Source of the DNA: Anaerolineae bacterium
GTDB lineage: Bacteria; Chloroflexota; Anaerolineae; B4-G1; SLSP01
Length of the DNA: 23,556 nucleotides
Direction of reading: 5' to 3'
NCBI GenBank assembly: GCA_016934645.1
Contig: JAFGSL010000006.1
Location: forward strand, 1 to 23,556
Positions 1 through 8,350 of this stretch are shown here, piece by piece. Positions within the stretch are counted from its first letter, which is position 1. Every line of letters begins with the position of its first letter. The translations under genes were made by a program, and so were the position numbers. The notes beneath the pieces are model-generated. The model searched no databases and was not told where the DNA came from. It worked only from the letters and a program-made list of their open reading frames with translations.

Positions 1-2484
1 GTCGGCCCCGTACTGCGCCACCAGCTCGTCCGGCGCGACGACGTTCTTCTTGCTCTTGGACATCTTCTCCACGTCCAGGTGATAGAGGATGTCCCTGGCT
101 GTGCCGCCCTTTTCCTTGCCGGGGATGGCGACGGGCATGTCCTCGTCGATCAGCACGACGACCAGTTCACCCGCCTCCGACGTCTGCACCTTGAGGCTGA
201 CGTCGTCGCGGTCCACCACCTCGCCGCGCACCATCGTCGCGCCGCGCTCGGCGTGAGGCCACGTCGCCTGATCCTTGAAGCTGTAGACGGTGACGCCCGC
301 GGCTTTGAAGGCCGCGCCTTCCCACGTGCCAGTCACTTCCACGCAATCCCCGCAGCGCGGCTCGCCGAGGATCGTGCCTTGGTTGCGCAATTGCAGCATC
401 GGCTCGTCGAAGTCCACCACGCCTGCGTCGCGCAGGGCCTTGGTGAAGAAGCGCGTGTAGAGCAGGTGCATCACGGCGTGTTCCGCGCCGCCCGTGTAGG
501 TGTCCACCGGGACCCAGTACTTCGCTTCCCCCGTATCCCAGGGCAGGGCATCGCCGTTGACCGGTTCGCCTTCGCGGTAATAGGGGCTGAGATAGGCGTA
601 TTGATACCACGATGAGCACACGAAAGTGTCCATCGTATCGGTCTCGCGCGTCGCGGGGCCGCCACACTTGGGACAGGTGGTGTGCAGGAAGCCTTCGTGG
701 TATTTGAGCGGGCTTTCGCCCGTCGGCATGAAGTCCACGTCATCGGGCAGCAACACCGGCAAATCCTCGTAGGGCACTGGAACCACGCCGCACGTGTCGC
801 AATAGACGACGGGGATCGGCGCGCCCCAATAGCGCTGGCGGCTGATGAGCCAGTCGCGCAGGCGGTAGTTGACGGCGGCCTTGCCGCGCCCTCGTTCCTC
901 GAGCCACTCGGTCACGCGCTGCTTGGCGACGTCGCCGGGCGTGCCGCTGAACGCCGCCGAGTTGATCATCCTCCCGTACTCGGCGTGGAAGAGCGTATCC
1001 CGGTAGAAGGGGAGGCTCCACAACATTTCCATCACCGTGCGGTACTCCGCCGTCGATGGGTTGAGTGTCTTGCAACGTGCCAGGATTTTTTCTTCAGCTT
1101 CGACGCCATCGAAGGGGATGATTGCATCCTCGAAGACGAAGAGCCAGCGCGCGCCGACGATTTCCGTCCAGCACCCCGGTTTGAGATGCGCCTGGACGAT
1201 TTCGGCGTAGCGGTCGACCTGGTCCACGGATAGCCTGACGAACGTCGCGCCGCTCTCACGGATGAAGTCGATGCCGGCTTCGCTGAGGGCGTCCAGCAAT
1301 TCTGGCTTTGAGGTTCCGCCCATGATGAAGGATTTGGCGAAGCCGTCCACCCGGTCGATCACCGGGATGATGGGCAGGCCGAACTTGATGGCGAAGGCAA
1401 AGTCGCGTTCATCGTGCGCCGGGACGGCCATGATTGCGCCCGTCCCGTAGGTCATCAGCACGTAATCCGCGATCCAGATGGGGATGCGCGCATCGTTGAC
1501 CGGATTGATGGCGTACGCACCGGTGAAGACGCCGGTCTTCTCCTTCTCGGTGCTCATGCGTTCGATCTCGCTTTGGCGGGCGGCTTGCAGCTTGTAGGCT
1601 TCCACGGCCTCGTGGAATTCCGGCTTGGTGATGCGGTCCACCAGCGGGTGCTCCGGCGACAGCACCATAAACGTCGCGCCCCAGAGCGTGTCGGGCCGGG
1701 TGGTGAAGACCACCAGGTCGCCTTCTCTCTCACCCCCTCCACTTGTGGAGGGGGCCGGGGGGAGGTCCTCCGGCGCGACCGTGAAGGTGACTTCCGCACC
1801 CTCGCTGCGTTGAATCCAGTTGGTCTGCGCGAGGCGGATTTTGTCGGGCCAGTCGATCTTCGAGAAATCCAGCAGCTCATCGGCATAGTTCGTGATCTTC
1901 CAGAACCACTGCTCCAGGTCTTTCTTGAACACCGGCGTGCCGCAGCGTTCGCAGATGTGGTCTTCTCCGATAACCTGCTCGCGCGCCAGCGTGGTCTTGC
2001 AGTTGGGGCAGTAGTCCACCGGCGCTTTCTTGCGGTACGCCAGCCCCATCTCGTAGAACTTGAGGAAGAACCACTCGCTCCAGCGGTAATAACCGGGCAG
2101 GCAGGAGATCGCCTCGCGCTCCCAGTCGATCATCATCCCCATCGAGCGCAACTGCTGTTGCTCGCGTTCGATGTTGGCGAGCGTCCACGTCTTGGGATGG
2201 ATGCCGCGCTGGATGGCAGCGTTCTCGGCAGGAAGCCCGAAAGCGTCAAACCCCATCGGGAAGAGGACGTTGTACCCCTGCATCCGTTTGAAGCGCGCGC
2301 GCACATCGCTGGGCGACATCGCGTACCAGTGGCCGATGTGGATATCGCCGCTGGGGTAGGGCAGCATTGTCAGCGCGTAGAATTTGGGCTTGCTGTGATC
2401 GATCACCGACCGGTAGAGGCTATCGGCTTCCCATTGTGCCTGCCACTTCGGTTCGATCTCTTGTGGATTATAGGGGTTGGGCAT
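1..2484 (-). CDS. leuS: Leucyl-tRNA synthetase (LeuRS), 3' end beyond the window
   Basis: Class I aminoacyl-tRNA synthetase that charges tRNA-Leu in the cytoplasm and edits wrong amino acids in its CP1 domain. The frame stays open for 828 codons from the ATG at 2482-2484, which follows an AGGAGG-type ribosome site at 2491-2496. Visible landmarks are the HIGH signature (HIGH in [11 protein letters not shown]) near the N terminus, paired CxxC zinc-type motifs, the editing motif TTRPDT at residues 261-266, the VNYRLRDW block, and KMSKS at residues 807-811. KMSKS lies about 190 residues later than in the E. coli enzyme. The excess comes from an insertion of roughly 105 net residues between residues 378 and 500, an enlarged leucine-specific segment before KMSKS, and a short Pro/Gly-rich stretch at about 240-254 encoded by a palindromic repeat. 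The anticodon-binding C terminus is off the window. Identity is very secure. Confidence 0.97.
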   Translation of the reverse strand, partial: MPNPYNPQEIEPKWQAQWEADSLYRSVIDHSKPKFYALTMLPYPSGDIHIGHWYAMSPSDVRARFKRMQGYNVLFPMGFDAFGLPAENAAIQRGIHPKTWTLANIEREQQQLRSMGMMIDWEREAISCLPGYYRWSEWFFLKFYEMGLAYRKKAPVDYCPNCKTTLAREQVIGEDHICERCGTPVFKKDLEQWFWKITNYADELLDFSKIDWPDKIRLAQTNWIQRSEGAEVTFTVAPEDLPPAPSTSGGGEREGDLVVFTTRPDTLWGATFMVLSPEHPLVDRITKPEFHEAVEAYKLQAARQSEIERMSTEKEKTGVFTGAYAINPVNDARIPIWIADYVLMTYGTGAIMAVPAHDERDFAFAIKFGLPIIPVIDRVDGFAKSFIMGGTSKPELLDALSEAGIDFIRESGATFVRLSVDQVDRYAEIVQAHLKPGCWTEIVGARWLFVFEDAIIPFDGVEAEEKILARCKTLNPSTAEYRTVMEMLWSLPFYRDTLFHAEYGRMINSAAFSGTPGDVAKQRVTEWLEERGRGKAAVNYRLRDWLISRQRYWGAPIPVVYCDTCGVVPVPYEDLPVLLPDDVDFMPTGESPLKYHEGFLHTTCPKCGGPATRETDTMDTFVCSSWYQYAYLSPYYREGEPVNGDALPWDTGEAKYWVPVDTYTGGAEHAVMHLLYTRFFTKALRDAGVVDFDEPMLQLRNQGTILGEPRCGDCVEVTGTWEGAAFKAAGVTVYSFKDQATWPHAERGATMVRGEVVDRDDVSLKVQTSEAGELVVVLIDEDMPVAIPGKEKGGTARDILYHLDVEKMSKSKKNVVAPDELVAQYGAD
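1733..1754. repeat. Palindromic repeat element inside leuS, translated in frame
   Basis: A perfect 10-bp inverted repeat (1733-1742 and 1745-1754) with a 2-base TT loop lies in a C/G-tract context reaching from about 1723 to 1765. It looks like an intergenic palindromic element, yet it is read in frame by leuS. It encodes a Pro/Ser/Gly-rich loop ([13 protein letters not shown]) just ahead of the TTRPDT editing motif. The architecture (C-rich arm, 2-base loop, G-rich arm) matches the intergenic palindrome at 2695-2738. Confidence 0.7.
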
Positions 2485-2513
2485 TTCTCTCCTCCTGTTG
2501 CCATTCTAGTTAT

Positions 2514-2605
2514 CCTTGCGAAGGTTCAAACGAGGTTTGGAACAAAAATGATCGTGGACAACATCACAACCGCATAATTCATACTTGTTCGCAACCTTCG
2601 CAAGG
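2514..2605. repeat. Inverted repeat pair in the leuS upstream region
   Basis: A 13-bp sequence at 2514-2526 (CCTTGCGAAGGTT) is repeated in exact inverse at 2593-2605, with 66 bp between them. Each copy is itself nearly palindromic (AACCTT, 3 bases, AAGGTT). The right copy is a full short hairpin at 2593-2607. The pair lies between the leuS ribosome site and the plus-strand promoter at 2799. It may be a dispersed repeat or part of the leuS 5' leader. I found no T-box motif. Confidence 0.6.
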
Positions 2606-2694
2606 TTACTAGACCATTCTACCGCAATGGGCCGAAAAATCCAATTGCCTGGAGTTGGCGTTTTGACAGCAAGACTAGTGCACTTTAGGTTTGC

Positions 2695-2738
2695 CCCCTC
2701 CCCAATCCTTCCCGCACGCGGGAAGGATTGGGGAGGGG
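2695..2738. repeat. 44-bp near-perfect palindrome, 21-bp arms
   Basis: The arms at 2695-2715 and 2718-2738 are exact reverse complements over 21 bp, with a 2-base loop (AC). There is no T-run on either side, so it is not a typical intrinsic terminator. The C-rich then G-rich layout resembles the shorter palindrome inside leuS at 1733-1754. Both are probably members of one dispersed repeat class. Confidence 0.8.
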
Positions 2739-2798
2739 CTACATCCTGCCATGCCATAGGTCGAGAAAATACTAGGTTAAATGCTATAGCCCTGAGTT

Positions 2799-2826
2799 TT
2801 GACACTCACTAAAAACCGCTTATCAT
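2799..2826 (+). promoter_or_regulatory. Sigma-70-type promoter for the lipoprotein/TPR-AAA cluster
   Basis: A perfect TTGACA at 2799-2804 is followed by a 16-bp spacer and TATCAT (5 of 6 to consensus) at 2821-2826. Transcription would start near 2833, giving a leader of about 75 bases. That leader contains a small hairpin (TGCCAT at 2850-2855 with ATGGCA at 2863-2868). The next gene downstream on this strand is the lipoprotein at 2909. Confidence 0.6.
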
Positions 2827-2908
2827 AGGGGGTAAGTTTTTCGGTCTTGTGCCATGCTTTGTATGGCATGCCTCATACTATCGTTTGACCATGAAGGAGG
2901 TTATTGCG

Positions 2909-4228
2909 ATGAAAAATAAATGTTGGACAGTATTAATTGTGGTGGTTTTGATGATTATCTCATTGGCATGTAATGCCTTCCGCGGGACGCCGACACCCGC
3001 TCCCGCCACGGTTGCGCCAACCGAAGCTGCGAAACCGACGGAAGAACCGAAACCTACGGCGACTCCGGAGCCGGAGCCGACCGCGACGCCGGAACCGACT
3101 GCGACGCCGGAACCCACGGCTGTGCTGGAACCTACAGAAGTTCCGGAAGAGGGTTTTGAGTTGGAAATCTTCAACCAATCCGGTCGCGAGATATGGTACA
3201 TCTTTATCTCGCCAAGCGACGCAGACGAATGGGGCGACGACTGGCTTGAGGACGATATCATCTTTGTGGATGGAAGCTATATTGTGACCGGTATCCCCGC
3301 CGGCGTTTACGATCTGCAAGCCGAAGACGAGAATGGCGAGATCATCGAAACCATTTGGGAGGCCGAGATCTCTGAAGATACCTTCTGGACGGTCATGAGC
3401 GGGGCATCGCTGGAAGTGATCAACAACTCCGAAGATATTATCGCTGAATTGTACGTCTCTCCCTCCGACAGCGACTCGTGGGGCGATGATTGGCTTGGCG
3501 GCGTGGCGCTCAAGAGCGGCGGTTCCTACGTGGTCGAGGGGTTGGATAACACCCTGTTGTACGACATAAAGGCTACGGATGCAGACGGCGAAACGGTCGA
3601 ATCCATCTACAATGTTTCGGTCGATGGGTGGTACTCTTGGTACGTTGTTGGCAAGACGGACCTGCCCTCCAGCGCGGTACTGCGCTTTGAGGACGACTTC
3701 AGCGACAACCGCAACAACTGGGGCGCGACCGCCGAAACCGATGACGTGAACTATATGAAGCCCGAAAACGGGGAATACTGCATTCTGATCAAGAGCACCC
3801 AACTGACCGCCTGGGAATGGTACGAACCCTTCCGCCCGGATGAGTTTGTGGCCGAGGTCGCCTGTACCTCCGATGCGGGGACAGACGCCACTTGCGGCCT
3901 TGGGTTCGGTCCCGATGGTGACAATCTCTACTGGTTTGAGGTTTCGCCGGAAGATCAATCCTACGCGCTTTTCTTACTTCAGGATGATGAGTGGCAGGAC
4001 GCCCTCATTTCCTGGACGGAATCCAAGAACATTATCCCCACTGGCTGGAACTACCTTAGCATCGAACGGGTAGGGGGCTACTTCTCGGTCTTCGTCAATG
4101 GCGTGATGCTTGGGCAGGTGGAGAGCAACATCTTCCCCACCGGGCGCATCGGCATTGGTGGAGCGACGTATGACGATGGCAACGTGACCGTGTGCCTCGA
4201 TGATCTGCGTGTGTGGCGCCTCGAATAG
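2909..4228 (+). CDS. Putative lipoprotein with Pro/Thr linker, tandem beta-type repeats and a C-terminal LamG-like domain
   Basis: A 439-residue predicted surface lipoprotein of unknown function. The ATG at 2909 is preferred over upstream in-frame starts because AAGGAGG sits at 2893-2899 and the protein then begins with a charged n-region, a hydrophobic stretch and a lipobox-like SLAC with Cys at residue 21. Residues about 27-80 are a TPEPTATPEP-type linker, as in wall- or membrane-tethered proteins. Two tandem repeats of about 77 residues follow (about 83-160 and 161-238), each with the motif SPSDxDxWGDDWL. Residues about 246-438 begin with FEDDFSDNRNNWG and resemble concanavalin/LamG or 3-keto-disaccharide-hydrolase-type folds, with no catalytic residues that I can assign. 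The stop is 2 bases before the next ATG, so translation is probably coupled to the TPR-AAA gene. Confidence 0.8.
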   Translation: MKNKCWTVLIVVVLMIISLACNAFRGTPTPAPATVAPTEAAKPTEEPKPTATPEPEPTATPEPTATPEPTAVLEPTEVPEEGFELEIFNQSGREIWYIFISPSDADEWGDDWLEDDIIFVDGSYIVTGIPAGVYDLQAEDENGEIIETIWEAEISEDTFWTVMSGASLEVINNSEDIIAELYVSPSDSDSWGDDWLGGVALKSGGSYVVEGLDNTLLYDIKATDADGETVESIYNVSVDGWYSWYVVGKTDLPSSAVLRFEDDFSDNRNNWGATAETDDVNYMKPENGEYCILIKSTQLTAWEWYEPFRPDEFVAEVACTSDAGTDATCGLGFGPDGDNLYWFEVSPEDQSYALFLLQDDEWQDALISWTESKNIIPTGWNYLSIERVGGYFSVFVNGVMLGQVESNIFPTGRIGIGGATYDDGNVTVCLDDLRVWRLE

Positions 4229-4230
4229 GT

Positions 4231-5622
4231 ATGAGCGTTAACGAAGATGTGATCCGCGCGCTGCAAGCTGCTGCCGCGGCGACGCCCAATTCTGCGCCGT
4301 TGCACAAACATCTGGCCGACCTGCTGCTGGCAAACGGTGACTACGTCGAGGCCGCGAAAACCTACCGCCGCGCGTTGGATCTCACACCGGACGACGACAC
4401 CGTCAAGACGGCGCTCGCCGAGGCGTATTACCGCCAGGACAAGATCGACGTGGCGTTGGTGATCCTGGAAGAACTTTTGCGGGGGCCGCAACCACCGGCC
4501 CTCGCGTTGCTGCTGGCGGCGCGGGTCTATCTGGCGACCGGCGAGCGAGCCACTGCCACGCGGGTCTACGGGCACGCCATCGCCGCTGACCCGACTTTGG
4601 CGGATGATGACCTGGCGCGGCGTTTGTCCGGCAGTGTGCCGAAGACCGCCGCCACGCCGCCGCCGGAGAACGACCTGGTGTTCGTCACCGCGGGCGAAGA
4701 GGCCGCGCCGCAGCCATCGTCGGACATTGAGCGTCCACAACTGACGTTCAAAGACGTGGGCGGGATGGAAAAGCTTAAGGATGAGATTCGCATGAAGATC
4801 ATCCACCCGCTCACCCATCCTGAGATTTACCGCGCCTACGGCAAGACACTCGGCGGTGGCATCCTGATGTACGGCCCGCCGGGCTGCGGCAAGACGCACC
4901 TGGCACGGGCGACCGCCGGAGAGGTCAACGCGCACTTCCTCGCCATCGGCCTGCACGATGTGCTGGATATGTACCTGGGCCAGAGCGAGCACAACTTGCA
5001 CGCGATCTTCGAGCTGGCGCGCAGCAATACGCCCTGCGTCCTCTTCTTCGACGAAGTCGACGCCCTGGGCGCGAGTCGCTCCGATATGCGCTACAGCGCC
5101 GGGCGGCAGGTCATCAACCAGTTCCTCTCGGAGTTGGACGGCGTGGACACTTCCAACGAGGGCGTGCTCGTCCTCGCGGCGACCAACGCACCGTGGCACC
5201 TCGATGCGGCGCTGCGGCGACCGGGCCGCTTCGACCGCGTGATCTTCGTTCCCCCGCCCGATGTGGATGCGCGGGGTGCTATCCTGCAAATTCTGCTTGC
5301 GGGCAAGCCTACGGAGAAAATCGACTACGGGCGGCTGTCGCGGCAGACCGAGGACTTCTCCGGCGCGGACTTGCGCGGCGCGATCGACGTCGCCGTCGAG
5401 AACAAGCTGCGCGAAGCGATGCGCACCGGTGCTGTCGCTCCCGTGCGCACCAACGACCTGCTTGACGTGGTCAAGACTATCCATCCGACGACCAAGGAGT
5501 GGTTTGCCACGGCGCGCAACTATGCCATCTACTCCAACCAGAGCGGTCTGTACGATGACATCCTCGCCTACCTCAAGCTGCCGGGCAGTGCGCCCGGCGG
5601 CCGCAAAGGACTTTTTGGTTGA
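4231..5622 (+). CDS. AAA+ ATPase with N-terminal TPR repeats (single Cdc48/FtsH-type AAA domain)
   Basis: A 463-residue protein. Residues about 24-126 hold three TPR-like units, followed by a linker and one AAA domain at about 166-400. The domain has Walker A GPPGCGKT (215-222), Walker B LFFDE (Asp274, Glu275), sensor-1 Asn319 and a second region of homology ALRRPGRFDR with candidate arginine fingers Arg330 and Arg333. All catalytic positions are present, so an active hexameric remodelling or unfolding ATPase is likely. The family is the classical AAA clade, but there is only one AAA ring and no protease or membrane segment. The ATG at 4231 follows the lipoprotein stop by 2 bases; a GTG at 4213 in the same frame would overlap that gene and is less likely. 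The TPRs may bind a partner, plausibly one of the TPR membrane proteins downstream. The substrate is unknown. Confidence 0.9.
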   Translation: MSVNEDVIRALQAAAAATPNSAPLHKHLADLLLANGDYVEAAKTYRRALDLTPDDDTVKTALAEAYYRQDKIDVALVILEELLRGPQPPALALLLAARVYLATGERATATRVYGHAIAADPTLADDDLARRLSGSVPKTAATPPPENDLVFVTAGEEAAPQPSSDIERPQLTFKDVGGMEKLKDEIRMKIIHPLTHPEIYRAYGKTLGGGILMYGPPGCGKTHLARATAGEVNAHFLAIGLHDVLDMYLGQSEHNLHAIFELARSNTPCVLFFDEVDALGASRSDMRYSAGRQVINQFLSELDGVDTSNEGVLVLAATNAPWHLDAALRRPGRFDRVIFVPPPDVDARGAILQILLAGKPTEKIDYGRLSRQTEDFSGADLRGAIDVAVENKLREAMRTGAVAPVRTNDLLDVVKTIHPTTKEWFATARNYAIYSNQSGLYDDILAYLKLPGSAPGGRKGLFG

Positions 5623-5678
5623 GTCGAGGCAGAGTCTTCCGTACAGAGTCAGGATGATTAATTTTCACCGCGAATTTT

Positions 5679-5728
5679 CACGAATCTTCACGAACGGAAA
5701 AATTAGTGTAGATTCGTGAAGATTCGTG
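5679..5728. repeat. Inverted repeat in the gap between the AAA and TPR genes
   Basis: Exact 16-bp inverted arms (5679-5694 and 5713-5728, containing CACGAATCTTCACGAA) flank an 18-base AT-rich loop. The right arm is itself a 10-bp tandem word (GATTCGTGAA then GATTCGTG). No T-tract follows, so it is not a standard terminator. It interrupts an otherwise compact operon just before the ribosome site of the next gene. Confidence 0.75.
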
Positions 5729-5748
5729 GTTTGTTTTGAAGGAAACCC

Positions 5749-6996
5749 GTGAGCACACATTTAGCCCAAGCTGAACTCTTACTACAACGCGCGCGCTACA
5801 AAGATGCTGACGCATTCCTGCGGCGCGCGATCGCTGAAGACCCCACCGACGCCAAAGCGCATACGCTGCTGGCGGTCGCCCTGTTGCACCTGGGGCACGA
5901 AACCGATGCCCTGCTCGAAGCGCAGGCCGCGGTGCGCTTTGCGCCCGGCGACCCGGACGGACATTACATCGGCGCCATCATCCTCACGGAAATGAAAAAG
6001 TACGACGAGGCGCTCTCCGCGATCCGGACTGCCATCCGCATTGTCCCAGAAATGCCGCGCTTTCACGCCGTGATGGGCAACATCTACCTGCGCCAGCGGA
6101 AGTGGCAGCAGGCGCTCGACGCCGTGGAGGTCGGGCTGCGCTTCGATCCCCAGAACATCCAGTGTAATAACATCCGCGCAACGGCGCTGGTGAAGCTGGG
6201 GCGACGGGATGAGGCCGGGCAGAGTCTTGCCTCGATCCTCGCGCTGAACCCGGAGAATCCGATGACCCACGCCAATCAGGGATGGGCGTTGCTGCACAGC
6301 GGCCAGCACGAGAAGGCACTTGAACACTTTCGCGAGGCACTGCGCCTGAATCCGCAGTCGGCGTGGGCGCGGGAGGGCGTCGTCGAGGCGCTCAAAGCAC
6401 GCAATCCCATCTACTGGGTGATGCTGCGTTATTTTTTGTGGATGTCACGCCTGAACTCGAACACGCGCTGGGGGCTGATCCTCGGCGTGTACTTCCTGAA
6501 CCGCCTGGCGACTGGGGCGGCACTGCAATATCCGGGACTTGCCCCAGTTCTCATCCCGCTGAATATCCTCTACACGCTCTTTGTCTTCCTCTCGTGGACG
6601 GCGCGCCCGTTGTTCAACCTGCTCCTGCGTTTCAACCGCATGGGACGTCTGGCGCTCTCCGATGAGGACATCACAGCGTCGAACTGGGTCGCTGGCTGCC
6701 TGGTGGCAGCGATTGGCTGCCTGGGCGCGGGCTTGCTGCTGGGGCAATACCTGTTTTTGACCGCGGCGTTCAATATGCTGATGCTGGTCGTGCCGGTTGC
6801 CTCACTCTTCAACTTCCCTGCCGGAAAGCGACGCTGGTTCCTCGTTGCTTATACCGCCGTCCTGGCGCTGCTTGCTGTCGGTGGCTTGATTCTAAGGCTC
6901 TACGGCATCGCGTTGGGCGCGCAATTGAGTGAAGCCTTCTTCTGGGGCTGGATTCTCTACTCGTGGATCGCTAATGCTGTGGCGTCGACGCGCTAA
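5749..6996 (+). CDS. TPR-repeat multi-pass membrane protein, paralog 1
   Basis: A 415-residue protein starting at GTG 5749 with GAAGGA about 6 bases upstream. The N-terminal half is six consecutive 34-residue TPR units (about 4-207), ending in ALEHFREALRLNPQSAWARE. A linker with the sequence YFLWMSRL follows. Hydrophobic segments at about 258-285, 313-355, 360-390 and 395-410 predict around four to five membrane helices, with a conserved loop RPLFNLLLRFNRMGRLALSDED between them. There is no signal peptide, so the TPR domain is probably cytoplasmic and available to the TPR-AAA protein encoded upstream. I know no named function; it probably scaffolds a membrane complex. It is a tandem duplicate of the next gene. 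Confidence 0.85.
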   Translation: MSTHLAQAELLLQRARYKDADAFLRRAIAEDPTDAKAHTLLAVALLHLGHETDALLEAQAAVRFAPGDPDGHYIGAIILTEMKKYDEALSAIRTAIRIVPEMPRFHAVMGNIYLRQRKWQQALDAVEVGLRFDPQNIQCNNIRATALVKLGRRDEAGQSLASILALNPENPMTHANQGWALLHSGQHEKALEHFREALRLNPQSAWAREGVVEALKARNPIYWVMLRYFLWMSRLNSNTRWGLILGVYFLNRLATGAALQYPGLAPVLIPLNILYTLFVFLSWTARPLFNLLLRFNRMGRLALSDEDITASNWVAGCLVAAIGCLGAGLLLGQYLFLTAAFNMLMLVVPVASLFNFPAGKRRWFLVAYTAVLALLAVGGLILRLYGIALGAQLSEAFFWGWILYSWIANAVASTR

Positions 6997-7010
6997 CACT
7001 ATTCCTGCTT

Positions 7011-7032
7011 CCGCCGGATCACAATCCGGCGG
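7011..7032. repeat. Short palindrome between the TPR paralogs
   Basis: A 9-bp perfect stem (CCGCCGGAT at 7011-7019 with ATCCGGCGG at 7024-7032) and a CACA loop lie 14 bases after the stop of paralog 1. No T-run follows. It could be an mRNA-stabilising hairpin or another dispersed palindrome. Confidence 0.6.
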
Positions 7033-7056
7033 CTAGTGCGGAGCAATGCGTTGACT

Positions 7057-8319
7057 ATGAACAAAAACCTTGTCCAGGCCCAACTCCTGCTGCGAACCCG
7101 GCGCTACAAAGACGCCGAGTCCGCGCTGCGCCAGGCGCTGGCTGCCGCGCCGAACGACGCCGACGCGCACGCGCTTCTGGCGTTGGCCCTCTACTACCAG
7201 GATCGCAACGAGGAGGCGCTGCGCGAGAGTCGCACCGCCATCGGTCTGGCCCCCGATGCTGACTACGCTCACTACGTCCGCGCGCTGATCCTGCTGGATC
7301 AGGATCGCACGGACGACGCCCTAAGCGCTATCCGCGAGGCGCTGCGCCTCGATCCCAACTCAGCGACATACCACGCTGTCGTCAGCCGTATCTACGTCCG
7401 CAAACGCGATTGGAAGCGCGCGCTCGAAGCGGCTGAAGCGGGCTTGCAGTGCGATCCGGAACACATCACTTGCCTTAACCTGCAGGCGATGGCCCTGGTG
7501 CGGATGGGCCGCAAGGTGGAGGCCGAGGTTCCGCTGGCAGTGGCGCTGGCCCGCGCGCCGGAGAACGCGCTCACCCACGCCAACTACGGCTGGGCGTTGC
7601 TGCACCGCGACAAGGTTAAAGAGGCGTTCGACGCCTTCCGCGAGGCGTTGCGGCTTGATCCCACATTGAGTTGGGCACGCGAGGGCATCGTCGAGGCGAT
7701 GAAAGCGCACAACCTGATCTACCGGCTGCTGCTACGCTACTTCTTGTGGATGTCGCGCCTCACCGAGGAAGAACAGTGGGGCGTGGTCGGCGTGCTGCAC
7801 GGCATCCGTGTGGCGCTGCGGGTGGCGGCGCGCGCGTTCGCGCCGCTGTGGCTTGTGGTGTTCCCCATCCTTTTGCTTTTCCGGTTCTTCGCGTTCCTCA
7901 CGTGGGTTGCGGATCCACTCTTTGCCCTGCTGCTGCGCTTTGACCGTTTTGGGCGGTTGGCACTCTCCGACGAAGACATGGTTGCCTCCACTTGGATGGC
8001 TGTCTGCCTACTCTCCGCCGAATTTGGCGTGCTCCTCGCGCTGCTGGCGCGTAACCTGGGCTTCCTCGCGCTCACCGCGGGCGCTCTGGCGCTCCTCGCG
8101 CCCGTGGCAGGCATCTTCCACGCGCACAAAGGGTGGGGGCGGATCGTGTTGAGCGTTTATACTGCCGGGATGGCGCTCCTTGTGTTGCTCGCCTGCGTCG
8201 CCGCGGTCATCGGACATCCCGTGGCCCTGGGTTTCGCTGCGCTCCTTGCGGCGGGCTTCGGCTTCGGGTGGATCGTCTATTCCTGGGTGGCGAATCTGGT
8301 GATTATCTTCCAGAGTTGA
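7057..8319 (+). CDS. TPR-repeat multi-pass membrane protein, paralog 2
   Basis: A 420-residue protein and the tandem paralog of the preceding gene. They match along their whole length: the N terminus MNKNLVQAQLLLRTRRYKD against MSTHLAQAELLLQRARYKD, the six TPR units, the linker YFLWMSRL, and the inter-helix motif FDRFGRLALSDEDMVAST. The ATG at 7057 is chosen because it lines up with the start of paralog 1; an upstream GTG at 7036 in the same frame would add seven residues with no match. The ribosome site is weak, which suggests coupling to the upstream gene. The C-terminal half has long hydrophobic helices (about 250-280, 315-360, 370-400). Retention of two diverged copies suggests a hetero-oligomer or two related roles. 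Function unknown. Confidence 0.83.
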   Translation: MNKNLVQAQLLLRTRRYKDAESALRQALAAAPNDADAHALLALALYYQDRNEEALRESRTAIGLAPDADYAHYVRALILLDQDRTDDALSAIREALRLDPNSATYHAVVSRIYVRKRDWKRALEAAEAGLQCDPEHITCLNLQAMALVRMGRKVEAEVPLAVALARAPENALTHANYGWALLHRDKVKEAFDAFREALRLDPTLSWAREGIVEAMKAHNLIYRLLLRYFLWMSRLTEEEQWGVVGVLHGIRVALRVAARAFAPLWLVVFPILLLFRFFAFLTWVADPLFALLLRFDRFGRLALSDEDMVASTWMAVCLLSAEFGVLLALLARNLGFLALTAGALALLAPVAGIFHAHKGWGRIVLSVYTAGMALLVLLACVAAVIGHPVALGFAALLAAGFGFGWIVYSWVANLVIIFQS

Positions 8320-8350
8320 CCTGACTTGGAGATGTTTGTTGGCAACAGTG

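Noticed and set aside
2485..2660. T-box riboswitch or other leader controlling leuS.
   Set aside because: No T-box antiterminator sequence and no terminator with a T-run could be found; only a dispersed-looking inverted repeat is present.
2695..2738. Bidirectional intrinsic terminator.
   Set aside because: The long stem has no T-tract on either side and lies upstream of both divergent genes, where a terminator is not expected.
2960..3958. A 332-codon minus-strand open frame over the lipoprotein gene.
   Set aside because: Arg/Phe-rich nonsense generated by the repeated TPEP linker on the other strand; the lipoprotein has the promoter, ribosome site and lipobox.
4078..5484. A 468-codon open frame on the minus strand over the TPR-AAA gene.
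   Set aside because: It is antisense to an ATPase with complete catalytic motifs, has no ribosome site or recognisable domain, and reflects GC-rich codon structure.
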